In this document: positions 42,911 to 52,249 of the stretch, piece after piece
How the letters are laid out: each line of letters begins with the position of its first letter
Numbering within the stretch: position 1 is the first letter of the stretch
Assembly (NCBI GenBank): GCA_050008465.1
Contig: JBEKMO010000001.1
Coordinates: forward strand, 62,001-126,000
Length of the DNA stretch: 64,000 nucleotides
Direction of reading: 5' to 3'
Source: Fen-330 sp050008465
GTDB lineage: Bacteria > Acidobacteriota > Terriglobia > Bryobacterales > Bryobacteraceae
Notes under the pieces: generated by a model
What the model saw: only the letters and a program-made list of their open reading frames with translations
Told to the model about the DNA's origin: nothing
Databases searched by the model: none
Program-made: the position numbers and the translations under genes

Positions 42911-44288
42911 TTCCTGAATAGACCGAGGTCGAAAGCGTCGGCCATCGCCTGGTTCGCCGCGTCGTTGGGATGAATATGGTCGCCGGGGTCGAACTCGGGC
43001 TTGATGCGGGCGGGGCGCTGTGGATCCCGAACCACTGCGTCAAAGTCCACCATCGCATCGAAATTGCCCTTGGCTCGAATCCATTGGTTCACTGCCTGCC
43101 GGATCGCTTCCCCACGTTCCGACGCGAGGAACACGCCCTCCTCCGGCATGATGGTTGCGCCCACTACTTTGATGCCGTGCAAGTGGCAGCGCGCGATGAT
43201 CTGCCGGTATCCCCAAATCAGCTCGTCCGCGGTCAGCGCATTCGGTCCATCCGTCCGGCCGCGGAGATTGATGTCGTTGATTCCTTCGAGCAGAATCACC
43301 CACCTCACGCCGGGACGGCTCAAAACATCGCGATCGAAGCGCGCCAGCGCGCTCAACCCGGCGCCGTCTCGCAGCACCTGGTTGCCGGAAATGCCTTGAT
43401 TGACGACGGCGGCACGCCGGGTCTTCCCGGTTGCCTGCAACCGCCGCGCAAGCAGCGCAGGCCAGGCGCGCTCGGCGTCGCGGGTGGTGGAAAATCCGTC
43501 CGTGATCGAGTCGCCCAAGGCGACTATTGTGAACGCATCCGCGGGTGCGGCGACCTCCACGCTGGAAAGCCAAACGTAGGAGGCCATGATGGCGGGTTCG
43601 GGCATGATGGCGGAACCAGCCACGTCCCCTTTGGAGATATAGGCCGTGCGCAGTCCCAGCATATGGGTCGTAGGCGCTCCTGTATCGCGGGGAAGGTACA
43701 GCGAAACAGCCAGATCGGAGAGCGGAGCGACATCCAAATCCGCCGGGTCGCTCACCGCCAACACGCCGGGCTGAATGGTGAAGGACGACCTCCCGCCGAA
43801 AGTCAGAACACGATCGGTCCCATCCACGATAGCGCCGCCTGCCTTGTGGACGGCGATGTGAGCGGCCCCGATTTCCAGCGGCTGCGCGTTGAGCATGTTC
43901 GACAACGCGATCCGCACTCGACTGCCGCCGAGACTCGCGCGTGCGATCATTCGAACTGTCTGGTCCGCGAATGTCTGGGGCACAGGGAATGCCATCGGTC
44001 CGCCGCGCCCCCCCTGAGGCGGACGTGCGTCTCTCCGCTCAGCCACAGGCTTGGGCTCTTGGGCTTCCGGAGCTGGAGCGCTCGGGGCTGCCACAGCCGG
44101 GGCCGGGCCTCCTCGACCACTGCCCCGCGGGCCGAATGTCATTGGCATCAGTTGCTGGGCGGTGGCCCAAGTGGTCACCCAACGCTCACCACCCGGGCGC
44201 CGCCGCGACTCTGGGCCAGCCCAGGCCACGACAAGAGACAAAGCGCGGCGGCGAGAAATGTCGAGAGGCAAGTCCTGATCCAGCTCAT
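42907..44288 (-). CDS. Secreted SGNH/GDSL esterase, with frameshift after the signal peptide
   Basis: The catalytic part has SGNH block I VALGDSITDGFS, a Gly/Asn block (NQGISGNQVL), block III LLEGINDI and block V DHIHPNDAA with Asp and His. The long uninterrupted frame begins only at a TTG (44271) with no ribosome site. An ATG at 44288 has GGAGGA 7 nt upstream and encodes a perfect signal peptide (MSWIRTCLSTFLAAALCLLS then WPGLAQ), but in another frame that stops 38 codons on. The two frames meet at about 44188-44200 (GARVVSVG versus GGERWVTTW). Either a one-base mutation has killed the gene or the sequence has an error. Confidence 0.85.
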
Positions 44289-44321
44289 TGGTAGTTCCTC
44301 CGTCTCACTACACGCCGGCAG

Positions 44322-45911
44322 CTACGGGCGGCATTCGAAATTGGCCGCATCCTGGGGGTCGCCCGCACCCTTGTAGTGCGCGTGGAGCGGATACCCGCAC
44401 AAAGGCCGGCTGCGTCCTGGAAGTGCGCGCCCGGTCGCCACGAGCCGCTCGGGCGCGACGCCCTGTTCCACCCAACTTACGATCGCCGACAACGCATCGA
44501 AAGTATCGAGCGCCGCCGCGCCCCCACCGCAGTGTCCCATCCCTGGCGAAAGAAACAATCGGCTCCAACTCCGGACCTGCTCAGGTCCCCCGTTCGCCTT
44601 GGTCATGCGCTCGTAGTAGTCGACAGTGTCTAGCGGCGAGAACCAAGGGTCGCTGAGGCCGTGCCAGAAGATGAGTTTCCCTCCATGGCCCGAGAAGGTG
44701 TTCAAGTTGGTCCACTTCGAAGTCCCCGTGAGGGCCTGGGCCGGGTCCGATTCCGCCCTCTCGACGGCGGCATCCACGTCCATTCCAGTCTCGGTGAACG
44801 GACGGCCTACGGGATTCATGCCGCCGAGAAGCAGCCCGGGAATCCCCTGCGTCGCCGCGATGCCCGTATCGAAGGGAAATCCCGGATAGACCTGCCGCCC
44901 TTTCGAGTCCTTGGGGCCCGCGAAGGCTTTCTTGAGAACCTCCGCCTGCTTCATCGAGAGACAGCCTTCGGCCTTGGATCCGGCGCAAACGATCATCTTG
45001 GGATCGAACTGGCACTGCGTGTTAAACACCATACCGTCTTTCAGGCCGTCAGCGGCGTCACATGCATTCAGCAGGCCGTCGATGACGGCCTGCTTTTCGC
45101 CATCCGACAGCGCACTACGCGTGATGGGAAGCCCCTGCTCGTTCTTCGGCGCAGCCTCGTTCAGGGTGACAGCAACCCAGCGATCGCCGATGCCCGAGAA
45201 GGCGGTGCGCATCGCCGGCGCTCCGGCCACGATCCCGTCGAAATACGTCGGGTAGCGCTGGGCCATCAGCATTGCCTCGCGTCCACCGGTCGAGCACCCG
45301 GCGAAGTACGAATGGTCCGGCGGCTTGCCGTAGTACTGCGCGATGATGCGCTTGGCGACCTCTGTGAAGCGGCCGATGGCCGCATACGCGAAGTCGAGGC
45401 TCGCCTGTTGGTCCTGCAAGAAGCTCGCGTCGAAACCGCGGCGCCCCTGGTGACCGGTGTCGGTGCTGCCCACGGCAAATCCCCGGGCCAGCCCGGGTTC
45501 GGCGCCTGCGGCGGAGGCGCCCACGGGAGGCAGGACAGCTCCGTTGAGTCCCCCGCCTCCCTGCAACAGGAAACGGCCATTCCAGTTCTCGGGCAGCGCG
45601 AGAGCGAACCCGATCCCGTACGTCACGCCCGCGGCGCCGGTTCGCCGGTCGATGACTCCATCGAGACGGCAGTAGGCAGGCAACTTCGTCGCGGATGGGC
45701 CGGCCCCCGGAAAAGCCGGAGGCGCCGCGCCCGCGGGAATCCACTCGCTCCCAGTGACTGTGAGCGCCACGCCGGGCACTTGCAATTGCTTCAGCGTAGC
45801 GCAAGCCGCGGCCATAGGTGCGGAGCCTTGGGTTCCGCCGGGCTGCGCCGCGAGATTCAGGATCAGCAGAGGAGCCAGCGCAAGTGCTCGAAATGCAAAT
45901 GGAATTGACAT
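44322..45911 (-). CDS. Secreted tannase/feruloyl esterase family protein
   Basis: The 529-aa product has a signal peptide (FAFRALALAPLLILNLAAQ) and the tannase-family fold: ENWNGRFLLQGGGGLNG, nucleophile S207 in FAGCSTGGREAM, Asp in HGLSDPWFSP, and His in SPGMGHCGGG. Cys206 beside the Ser and the Cys after the His fit the CS-D-HC motif, a disulphide that links the catalytic Ser and His segments. Members hydrolyse gallate, ferulate or terephthalate esters; the substrate here is unknown, plant phenolic esters being likely. AGGAGAG lies 8 nt before the ATG. Confidence 0.9.
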   Translation of the reverse strand: MSIPFAFRALALAPLLILNLAAQPGGTQGSAPMAAACATLKQLQVPGVALTVTGSEWIPAGAAPPAFPGAGPSATKLPAYCRLDGVIDRRTGAAGVTYGIGFALALPENWNGRFLLQGGGGLNGAVLPPVGASAAGAEPGLARGFAVGSTDTGHQGRRGFDASFLQDQQASLDFAYAAIGRFTEVAKRIIAQYYGKPPDHSYFAGCSTGGREAMLMAQRYPTYFDGIVAGAPAMRTAFSGIGDRWVAVTLNEAAPKNEQGLPITRSALSDGEKQAVIDGLLNACDAADGLKDGMVFNTQCQFDPKMIVCAGSKAEGCLSMKQAEVLKKAFAGPKDSKGRQVYPGFPFDTGIAATQGIPGLLLGGMNPVGRPFTETGMDVDAAVERAESDPAQALTGTSKWTNLNTFSGHGGKLIFWHGLSDPWFSPLDTVDYYERMTKANGGPEQVRSWSRLFLSPGMGHCGGGAAALDTFDALSAIVSWVEQGVAPERLVATGRALPGRSRPLCGYPLHAHYKGAGDPQDAANFECRP

Positions 45912-45960
45912 GCGGTTCTCTCCTGTCGTGCCGCGCGGGCGTCAACCGCCGCCGTCGCAC

Positions 45961-46944
45961 TCATTGCTCATCGTACCCTGTGACCTTGCGGACCCAAATG
46001 CTCCGGAAGAACGGGTTGAAGCGCTCCCCGTGATTCTGGAGCGCGAGCGGGCCTTCCGCATCGTGAGGTGCGTAGACGGCGACCCGCCCGTGGACCGGAA
46101 CGCCGATCAAGGCCTGACGGTTCTGCACGATCACACCATTATGGATCAGCGTGACGTAAGCAGGCCTCAAGCGGTCAGAGTCCGGCGGCTCCCAAATGAT
46201 GTCATAGGTCTGCCACTCTCCAGGCCGGCGCGAAGCGTTCACAAGCGGCGGGAACTGTCCGTATATCGATCCGGCGGAGCCGTCCGCGTACGTCTGGTTC
46301 TGATAGGAATCGAGAACCTGAATCTCGTAGCGCCCCATGAGGAAGATGCCGCTGTTGCTTCGCATCTGGCTCTTGCTGACGATGACCGGGTTGCTGGCCC
46401 ATTCAATATGGGTTTGGAGCGGCCCGCGGAAAACGGCCTTGCTCTGAATTCCTCCGGCGCCCTGCACCGCCGTGACATAGCCGTTCTCGAACTTCCACTG
46501 CGGGGGACCCGGCGGTGAAGGGGCCGCGGCGGCGCGCCCGAATCCACGCGGGCTGCTCACCCAGTTCTGACGGTAGGCGGCCTCCGTTCCGTCAAGAAGC
46601 ACCAGGGCGTCGGAGGGCGCCTTACCGATCCGCTCCGGCGGGCTTTCCGTCCCCGGCGTGACAACTCGCGGGTCGGGACGGGCAATGTCGTGGACGCGCC
46701 ACTTCTGGCCGGGCAACAAAGGCGTGTTGCAGTAGCCAGGGCCGCCGTCGTACTCGGCTCGCTCCCAGGGTTGTCCCTGGGGGTTGAGCGGTTCCGCTGT
46801 GGACTGGCGGGCTCCCGGGCAGTCTTTCGGGGGCGCCGCCGGAGGTTGCTGCTGCGGCCACGTGTAACTCGCCGGCATGGCCGCGAGGAGAACGCCCGCG
46901 CACAACGTGCGCCGATGCATCTTCCGTTGGTCCCCATCCTTCAC
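45961..46944 (-). CDS. Secreted DUF1080 (3-keto-disaccharide hydrolase-like) protein
   Basis: The 327-aa product carries a Cys-rich, Pro-rich N-terminal region after a signal peptide (RTLCAGVLLAAMPASYTWPQ), then a concanavalin-like DUF1080 domain: DALVLLDGTEAAYRQNW, WKFENGYVTAVQGAGGIQSK, DTHIEW-like QTHIEW, SNSGIFLMGRYEIQVLDSY and a closing FRSIWVRKV. Some DUF1080 proteins hydrolyse 3-keto-glycosides; others are of unknown role. The GTG at 46944 has AAGGAG 9 nt upstream; an ATG at 46920 is an alternative without a site. It lies between two esterase genes. Confidence 0.85.
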   Translation of the reverse strand: MKDGDQRKMHRRTLCAGVLLAAMPASYTWPQQQPPAAPPKDCPGARQSTAEPLNPQGQPWERAEYDGGPGYCNTPLLPGQKWRVHDIARPDPRVVTPGTESPPERIGKAPSDALVLLDGTEAAYRQNWVSSPRGFGRAAAAPSPPGPPQWKFENGYVTAVQGAGGIQSKAVFRGPLQTHIEWASNPVIVSKSQMRSNSGIFLMGRYEIQVLDSYQNQTYADGSAGSIYGQFPPLVNASRRPGEWQTYDIIWEPPDSDRLRPAYVTLIHNGVIVQNRQALIGVPVHGRVAVYAPHDAEGPLALQNHGERFNPFFRSIWVRKVTGYDEQ

Positions 46945-46969
46945 GCCAGGATCTCCTTTGTTCGTCCGG

Positions 46970-48538
46970 TTACTGGGGCCGCGGCGCGGCGTTGGCCGTG
47001 CGTCTCCACTCGAAGTAGGCGTCGAGACCCTTCAGCCCGTCCTCGCTCACCACGGGGCCAGCGTGTGCGGTTCCCTTGAAGTGCATCATTTGCGGCCTGG
47101 CCTCGCTGAACGCCGGCCACTTGGGCAAGCCCTTTCCGTTTGGGTCGCCACGCTTGGCGAAGTTGGTCCAATACGTGGCCATTGTCTCAGAAATCGCACG
47201 ATCCTCCGCTGTCGGGGCCGGCTGGTTAGGTCCTTGCCCGAGGTGCTGAAAGACGTACGAGAGCTCCCCGCCGTGCATCGCGCCGAAGCCAGCCCGAGGA
47301 GAACCGGCAGGGTAGTCCGGGTGCTGGTCGAAGTAGAACAGGAACGCTTTCGATTTGCCGGTTTTTGTTTGCAGACGGGCCCAGGTCCAGGTGTGCCAGC
47401 CGAACGCAGCGTCCCGCGTCAGGTCGCGCGCCGTCTTGGCAATGACTCCGTCTCCAGCCGGGTAGAGGGCGATAAGCTTTTCGGCAAAGGGGCCATAGCG
47501 CTCGCGCACGCTCTTGACATAGGCGTCGGGCGTGCGAGCAGGCGAGAAGAGGGCGCCCTCGTCGGAGTTGTAACCCACCAGGATGGGCGTACCGTTTTGA
47601 CGCCCCGCCTGATAGGTCTTGTATTGGTCGCCCGCGATGACCCAACCGTCGACAACGGGCCATGCCATGCCGCGCTGAGCCCGGCTCGTGGCCAGCACTT
47701 TGTCGGCCGACAGTTGGCGCATCTCCGCGACAGTGGAGGCACCTGCCGCCGCGGCCCAGGCTTCGCCCGCACGCTCAGCAGCAGCGAGAAGCCCCATGTT
47801 CTCACCAGGCCCCCCGCCTCCGCTGCGTACCGGTCCAAAAGAACCGCCACTCTGAGAAATGGCGCCTTGGAACAGGCCCTTGGCAAGCGGCGAGGCGCAG
47901 AGCATGCTCACCGCCACACCGCCGGCCGACTCGCCGAAGATGGTCACCCGCTTGGGATCGCCGCCGAACGCGGAGATGTTCTTCTGAACCCACTGGAGGG
48001 CTGAAATCACGTCCAGCAGTCCGTAGTTGCCCGATACATGCGTGGCGTTCTCGGCGCTGAGACCGGGGTGCGCCAGGAAACCGAGCGTTCCAAGGCGGTA
48101 GCCGGTCGACACCACGACCACTCCCTTCTTCGCCAGTTGCTCGCCGCTGTAGAACCGCTCCGCAGTCGCTCCCGCCGTGAATCCGCCGCCATGGATCCAG
48201 AAGAGGACCGCCGACCGCTCTTTGGATGTCTTGGCCGGCGTCCAGACGTTGAGGTACAGGCAGTCTTCGCTGGGCGCCGGCAGGTTCACGATCGCCGGAT
48301 TCGATTGAATGCAGGCAGGCCCGAACTTGTCGGCGGTCCGCACCCCCTGCCACTTCGGGGCCGGCCCTGGGGGGCGCCAGCGGAGATCGCCGACTGGCGG
48401 AGCCGCGAACGGGATGCCCCGGTAGACGGTAAGCCCCTCTTCGACGGTCCCTGAAACAAGGCCGCCTTCGGTCTTGACAGGCGCAGCGAACGCAACGGCC
48501 GCAGACAGCATCAGAACGGGAATCGAGATCGCCTTCAT
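46970..48538 (-). CDS. Secreted type-B carboxylesterase
   Basis: A 522-aa alpha/beta hydrolase with a signal peptide (ISIPVLMLSAAVAFA). Carboxylesterase type-B landmarks are YRGIPFAAPPVGDLRW, EDCLYLNVWTP, oxyanion loop WIHGGGFTAG, nucleophile Ser204 in FGESAGG, Glu in YNSDEGALF and His in MHGGELSYVF. It hydrolyses carboxylic esters, substrate unknown. AAGGAGG lies 10 nt before the ATG at 48538; the longer frame is rejected since it lacks a site and delays the signal peptide. It follows the SGNH gene by 78 nt. Confidence 0.93.
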   Translation of the reverse strand: MKAISIPVLMLSAAVAFAAPVKTEGGLVSGTVEEGLTVYRGIPFAAPPVGDLRWRPPGPAPKWQGVRTADKFGPACIQSNPAIVNLPAPSEDCLYLNVWTPAKTSKERSAVLFWIHGGGFTAGATAERFYSGEQLAKKGVVVVSTGYRLGTLGFLAHPGLSAENATHVSGNYGLLDVISALQWVQKNISAFGGDPKRVTIFGESAGGVAVSMLCASPLAKGLFQGAISQSGGSFGPVRSGGGGPGENMGLLAAAERAGEAWAAAAGASTVAEMRQLSADKVLATSRAQRGMAWPVVDGWVIAGDQYKTYQAGRQNGTPILVGYNSDEGALFSPARTPDAYVKSVRERYGPFAEKLIALYPAGDGVIAKTARDLTRDAAFGWHTWTWARLQTKTGKSKAFLFYFDQHPDYPAGSPRAGFGAMHGGELSYVFQHLGQGPNQPAPTAEDRAISETMATYWTNFAKRGDPNGKGLPKWPAFSEARPQMMHFKGTAHAGPVVSEDGLKGLDAYFEWRRTANAAPRPQ

Positions 48539-48616
48539 CGGTAAACGGCCTCCTTCCGAGCGTATTGGACGAATCAATAGGATGTAGAGCCCGGCGGCGG
48601 ACCGTTTGCACGACCG

Positions 48617-49441
48617 CTACGGGAGCGCCTTCTGAATTGCAGCGGCGGCGATGGGGACCATTACTTTGTACCCTTCCGCGTTAGGGTGCAGACCGTCGTT
48701 GGAGTATGCATCCTTGAGCCAGCCCTTCTCGTCAACGAGGGCCGAGAAGTAATCCACGTAGATCGCGTTCACCCGCCCCGCATAGTCTCTCATCCACGCG
48801 TTCAGCTTGAGGATGTCTCCCGGTGGATGCCCCTCAGTCATCTTCATCGCCCTCATCGGACCGCGACCCGGGACGGGCGCCGGCGGCTGATCGCCTTGTC
48901 CGCTCTGCCTCAGAAATGGGTAGTCGCTCACCGGCAAGATCGAGCACAGGATGACCTTGATACCATGCTGTTGCGCCAATTCCGTCATGGCCATGATGTT
49001 CTGCTGGATCATCTCCGCGGTCGTCGGGCCCGTGTTGCCGGCGATGTCGTTAGTGCCGGCCAATAGGATCATCGCGACCGGCTTGAGCTCGATGACGTCG
49101 GGATACATGCGAACGAGCATCTGCGGAGTGGTCTGGCCGCCGATACCGCGATTCACATAAGGCTTGTCTGTGAAGTACTCGCCGAGCTTCCAGAGGTCAG
49201 TGATCGAGTCGCCCATGAAGACGACCCGCTTCGGATCCGCCGGTAGCTTCTTCAGCTCCTGGTTGGCCTTGTGGTACCGGCCAAGCTGGTTCCAGTCCCG
49301 CAGTTGATCGGCGAGGCCCCGCGCAGTCAAAGCCAGGCAGCAATTGGATCGCGGCGGATTGAACTCATCCACCAGTTGGGCGCATGCGTATCCGCCAGTC
49401 AACAGAGCACCGAGTATCAGAGAGAACGGTTGTCGCAGCAT
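48617..49441 (-). CDS. Secreted SGNH/GDSL hydrolase
   Basis: The 274-aa product has a signal peptide (LILGALLTGGYACAQ) and all four SGNH blocks: VVFMGDSITDLW (Ser), NRGIGGQTTPQML (Gly), LLAGTNDIAGN (Asn) and SNDGLHPNAEGY (Asp-x-x-His). This type often removes O-acetyl groups from carbohydrates. AGGAGG is 5 nt before the ATG. It is the second gene of the cluster, 43 nt after the ceramidase-like gene, in the same direction. Confidence 0.92.
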   Translation of the reverse strand: MLRQPFSLILGALLTGGYACAQLVDEFNPPRSNCCLALTARGLADQLRDWNQLGRYHKANQELKKLPADPKRVVFMGDSITDLWKLGEYFTDKPYVNRGIGGQTTPQMLVRMYPDVIELKPVAMILLAGTNDIAGNTGPTTAEMIQQNIMAMTELAQQHGIKVILCSILPVSDYPFLRQSGQGDQPPAPVPGRGPMRAMKMTEGHPPGDILKLNAWMRDYAGRVNAIYVDYFSALVDEKGWLKDAYSNDGLHPNAEGYKVMVPIAAAAIQKALP

Positions 49442-49484
49442 GGGGCCTCCTGCCTTCAGGAAACAACTATACCGCGAAGCCTAC

Positions 49485-50840
49485 TCACGGCTTCGCGGGC
49501 TCCGCGATCAGATCCAGGATTCCGTTGACAATCGACGTCTCCGCGCATCCTGGCTGTAGTCTCGAAGAGAGCACCTCGAAGGTGTACATGCCATATGCAG
49601 CGTCGTTCGGTATGTATCCTGAACGCGCCGATCCGTTGGTGAGCGTAGCCATCATGGTCATGGCGTAAGGCGACTCCTGCTTCAGCCGCTGGGCGATCAG
49701 ATTGAAGACTTCCCCGTTGACTCCGCCGATTGCGACGTCGCCCACCTTCAGCAGACTGAGCCGGATGTCCACCGGCGGGCCGTCCTTGTAGGTGCCCACG
49801 AATCCGGCTCGCCCCGTATTCGTGCGCTCGCGTCCAGGACAACTGATCGTCTTCTGGCCTCCGAATACCTTCACATTGGATTCGGTGCGTTCGATGCTTC
49901 GCATCACGTGAAGCACTTCCTCACCGAGGAGCTGGCCCATGGACAAGATCATCTGCTTCTGCTGGTTCATGAGCTTGGCCACGGCGGGATTGTTTCTATC
50001 CAGCCCTTGTCCGCCGGGAGGCATCGAATTGCTGATGTCGATCCCGCGCTTGGCGTATTCCTTGATCCGGATTTCCCGAAGGTCGTAGGTCTGCTGGAAA
50101 TAGACCGGGTTCTGATCGCCGCAGGCTCCGGTCGACCACACCGCAACCACCTTGTCGTCCAAGGAGTCCTCAATGTATTTTGAGGCGGCCCCTGGGGCGT
50201 CGGCGCTTACCATATCCAGTTGGCCGACGGTTACGGCGTGCATGGCATAGTTGTAGTACACGGCGATGGGCTCGCCGCTAAGGGTCTCGAATTTGACGAC
50301 CGCGACCGTCTTGTCGGACGGCCCTTCGTAGTTGGGCCCTTCCCACCAGCGCCTCGTCTTGGGATCGATGATGTTGCGGTTTACGTTGATGTAGGAAACG
50401 CCCGCGCCGTAGCCCATCCTGGCAGGCACCAGCCGCTGTTTCGCCGTCTTGACGGATTCGACGATCTTCTGCGTGAGATCCGGCCCACCGCGCAGCATCG
50501 CGCTGTGGGTGTGGGTAGCTGTCAGCAATACGTTCGAGGCGGGTATTCCCAGGTCGCGCTCGAGCTGCTCGGCAACCGCGCGCCAGACCGGGTCGGGGAG
50601 GACGCCGGTATCCACCGTGATCAACGCCGCACTGCTGTTCCCGCTTTCCAGGACGATGGATCTCGCGTAGAGCCGGTCCAAGATGCCGAGGCTGTTCTTC
50701 GGCAGATCCGCCGCTGCCGGCGTCACGTCCACCTTGGCGGCTCCTACTCGCAGCGCAGCGCCCTGAGAGGCCTGCGCGGCCCCAACGTGCGAAGCCCCGG
50801 CTATCAGCATGGTAAGGAAGATCGTGAAATTCGCTCTCAT
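49485..50840 (-). CDS. Secreted neutral/alkaline ceramidase-like protein
   Basis: The 451-aa product resembles the N-terminal catalytic domain of neutral ceramidases: VGAAKVDVTPAAA, the metal-site motif TATHTHSAMLRGG, NYAMHAVTVG, and STGACGDQNPVYF. The usual C-terminal beta-sandwich seems reduced, and the catalytic Ser segment (NxGDVSPN in classical enzymes) appears as ACGDQNP, so true ceramide hydrolysis is doubtful; many acidobacterial and planctomycete relatives have unknown amide or ester substrates. The signal peptide is FTIFLTMLIAGASHVGA. The ATG at 50840 with AGGAG 8 nt upstream is preferred to the TTG at 50843. It is the first gene of the cluster. Confidence 0.82.
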   Translation of the reverse strand: MRANFTIFLTMLIAGASHVGAAQASQGAALRVGAAKVDVTPAAADLPKNSLGILDRLYARSIVLESGNSSAALITVDTGVLPDPVWRAVAEQLERDLGIPASNVLLTATHTHSAMLRGGPDLTQKIVESVKTAKQRLVPARMGYGAGVSYINVNRNIIDPKTRRWWEGPNYEGPSDKTVAVVKFETLSGEPIAVYYNYAMHAVTVGQLDMVSADAPGAASKYIEDSLDDKVVAVWSTGACGDQNPVYFQQTYDLREIRIKEYAKRGIDISNSMPPGGQGLDRNNPAVAKLMNQQKQMILSMGQLLGEEVLHVMRSIERTESNVKVFGGQKTISCPGRERTNTGRAGFVGTYKDGPPVDIRLSLLKVGDVAIGGVNGEVFNLIAQRLKQESPYAMTMMATLTNGSARSGYIPNDAAYGMYTFEVLSSRLQPGCAETSIVNGILDLIAEPAKP

Positions 50841-50943
50841 CAATTCTCTCCTACTTCAATTGCCGAACGAGGGTCGTCTTGGCAGCCTCGATCGACCCTC
50901 GGCCCGGCGTACATCGCCTAGCTTACTATTGTCTTCTGGTCAG

Positions 50944-51600
50944 TTAGAACCTGAGCGTGCCATTGACCTGCATCGTACGGCCGTCCGAGGCCGACGTCAC
51001 TTTGCCGAATGCGGGTGAGAGCAGGTTCGCACTGGGCGCGCCCCAACGCACGAAGTTGAACGGATTCGTGGCGTCTACGCTGAAATCGAAGTCCAAGCGC
51101 TCTTTGAGCTTGAAGACCCTGCCCACAGTCAGCGCCTCCTGCTTGCCCCAGAATCCACGGACCCAACTGAGGGTTGGCGCAAGATTGCCAAAATTGAATC
51201 CGGTGGCCGTCGTGAATGCGGCGGCGTTCAGGTACTTGCTGGTCGCAGGGTCAAACGCGTCAGGGTTGGTCGTCAAGTAGGGTGACACGCCGGAGACGGC
51301 GTTGTTCCGCTGGCTGTAGCCTACCGACCCCAGGGCGCCCGCAACGCCTGAGAGGCTGAGCGGAGCTCCGGAGTTGTACTTGACGAAACCGTTCACCTTC
51401 CAACCTGAGACGATGCCGTTGATGATACGGGAGTCCGTGCTCAGGAGCGCCTTGCCCTTTCCGAAGGGAAGGCTGTAGGCCCAACTGAAGCTGAAGGTGA
51501 GCGCCGGTTGCGCATCCAACTGCATGAGCCTGGCACCGGGATACTGGTCCGCAACCATGGTGAAGCCCTTGCTCCAGGTAAACGGGCTCGCGAAGGCGAC
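50944..51600 (-). pseudogene. C-terminal barrel fragment of a TonB-dependent receptor
   Basis: About 215 residues of an Oar-like receptor barrel remain: FTWSKGFTMV, FSWAYSLPFGKGKALLST, IVSGWKVNGFVKYNSGAPLS and a C-terminus ending in Phe (MQVNGTLRF), the outer-membrane signal. Everything upstream, including plug and signal peptide, is missing, and the frame runs into the tRNA-Pro half at 51624. It is not a duplicate of the receptor at 23854-27378. It heads the esterase cluster, 103 nt from the ceramidase-like gene, so an intact receptor may once have served that cluster. Confidence 0.8.
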
Positions 51601-51623
51601 AACGCGTAGGTGATTGAAAAGGT

Positions 51624-51673
51624 TGGCCGGGGCGAGTGGATTCGAACCACCGACCTCCTGGTCCCGAACCAGG
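51624..51673 (-). tRNA. 3' half of a tRNA-Pro(CGG), likely attachment-site scar
   Basis: On the minus strand: anticodon stem-loop CCTGG-TTCGGGA-CCAGG (anticodon CGG), variable loop, T-arm GGTGG-TTCGAAT-CCACT, acceptor strand CGCCCCG, discriminator G and CCA (51626-51624). The D-arm and 5' acceptor strand are absent; sequence 5' of the anticodon stem is unrelated. As with the tRNA-Leu half, this looks like a displaced 3' end left by integration, which puts the imported DNA at higher coordinates. Confidence 0.82.
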
Positions 51674-51889
51674 ATGACGAAGAAAATGAATGACTTAGCT
51701 GTAGGCATAGCGGTTGTCAGCGGTTGCGACACGTTCTTTCTCGCTAGCCGCTTGCTGCCGATCTCGGCAGCAGACGTAGCAAGCCGTCACACCCTCTCCA
51801 TGCACAGGGTGGGCATAGTATTGGGCATAGTTGGCAGCGCGCTAGACACTTCTGCCGCACCGGTCCTCGGGGAGCGCTGTCTCGTCTGG
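51674..51889. other. Unassigned stretch beside tRNA-Pro scar
   Basis: No gene recognised. On the minus strand a frame ends in TACGCTATAGC-like sequence and lacks any integrase motif. It lies where an integrase gene end would be expected next to an attachment site, but nothing supports that. Confidence 0.3.
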
Positions 51890-52245
51890 TGGCAGCGCCT
51901 AATCGCAGGCTCAGCCGCGAGGCCGGCTACGCCTGACGAGACCGGCGGGCGCCGAGTGGAGTGCGCTGCCGCGAGCGGGCGGCCTCCATCATCGGTATGC
52001 CTGGAAAGCCGCGGCGTAAGCACGGAGCGACACAGTGGTAAGCCGGTCGCTGCGAGCAGTGGACGTGTCCCTCGCGACGCATCTGCGCGCCCTTCATGCG
52101 TTCTCGCGGCGCGCCGAGTCTTCTCTACGGCGTCCTGCCGCCAGGCGGTGCGGCCGGATCGATCTCGGAGGCCCTGCCCTTAACATGGTGCATAGCCTCC
52201 CGGACGGCTCCGGACTCGAGCATGGCGACCGGCGGGACTCCGGAG
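51890..52245 (+). pseudogene. 3' remnant of a second rve-type insertion sequence
   Basis: The sequence around 51962-52019 encodes ALPRAGGLHHRYAWKAAA in one frame, nearly identical to the transposase end SLPRVGGLHHRYAWKAAG at 34758. Similarity to the first copy continues through the non-coding right end (CTTAACATG at 52178 against 34918, TGGCGACCG). The rest of the transposase is missing or frameshifted. The remnant abuts the truncated 3' end of the kinase pseudogene. Confidence 0.7.
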
Positions 52246-52249
52246 GACA

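Noticed and set aside
51624..51673. Complete tRNA-Pro gene
   Set aside because: Sequence 5' of the anticodon stem does not form a D-arm or pair with the acceptor strand.
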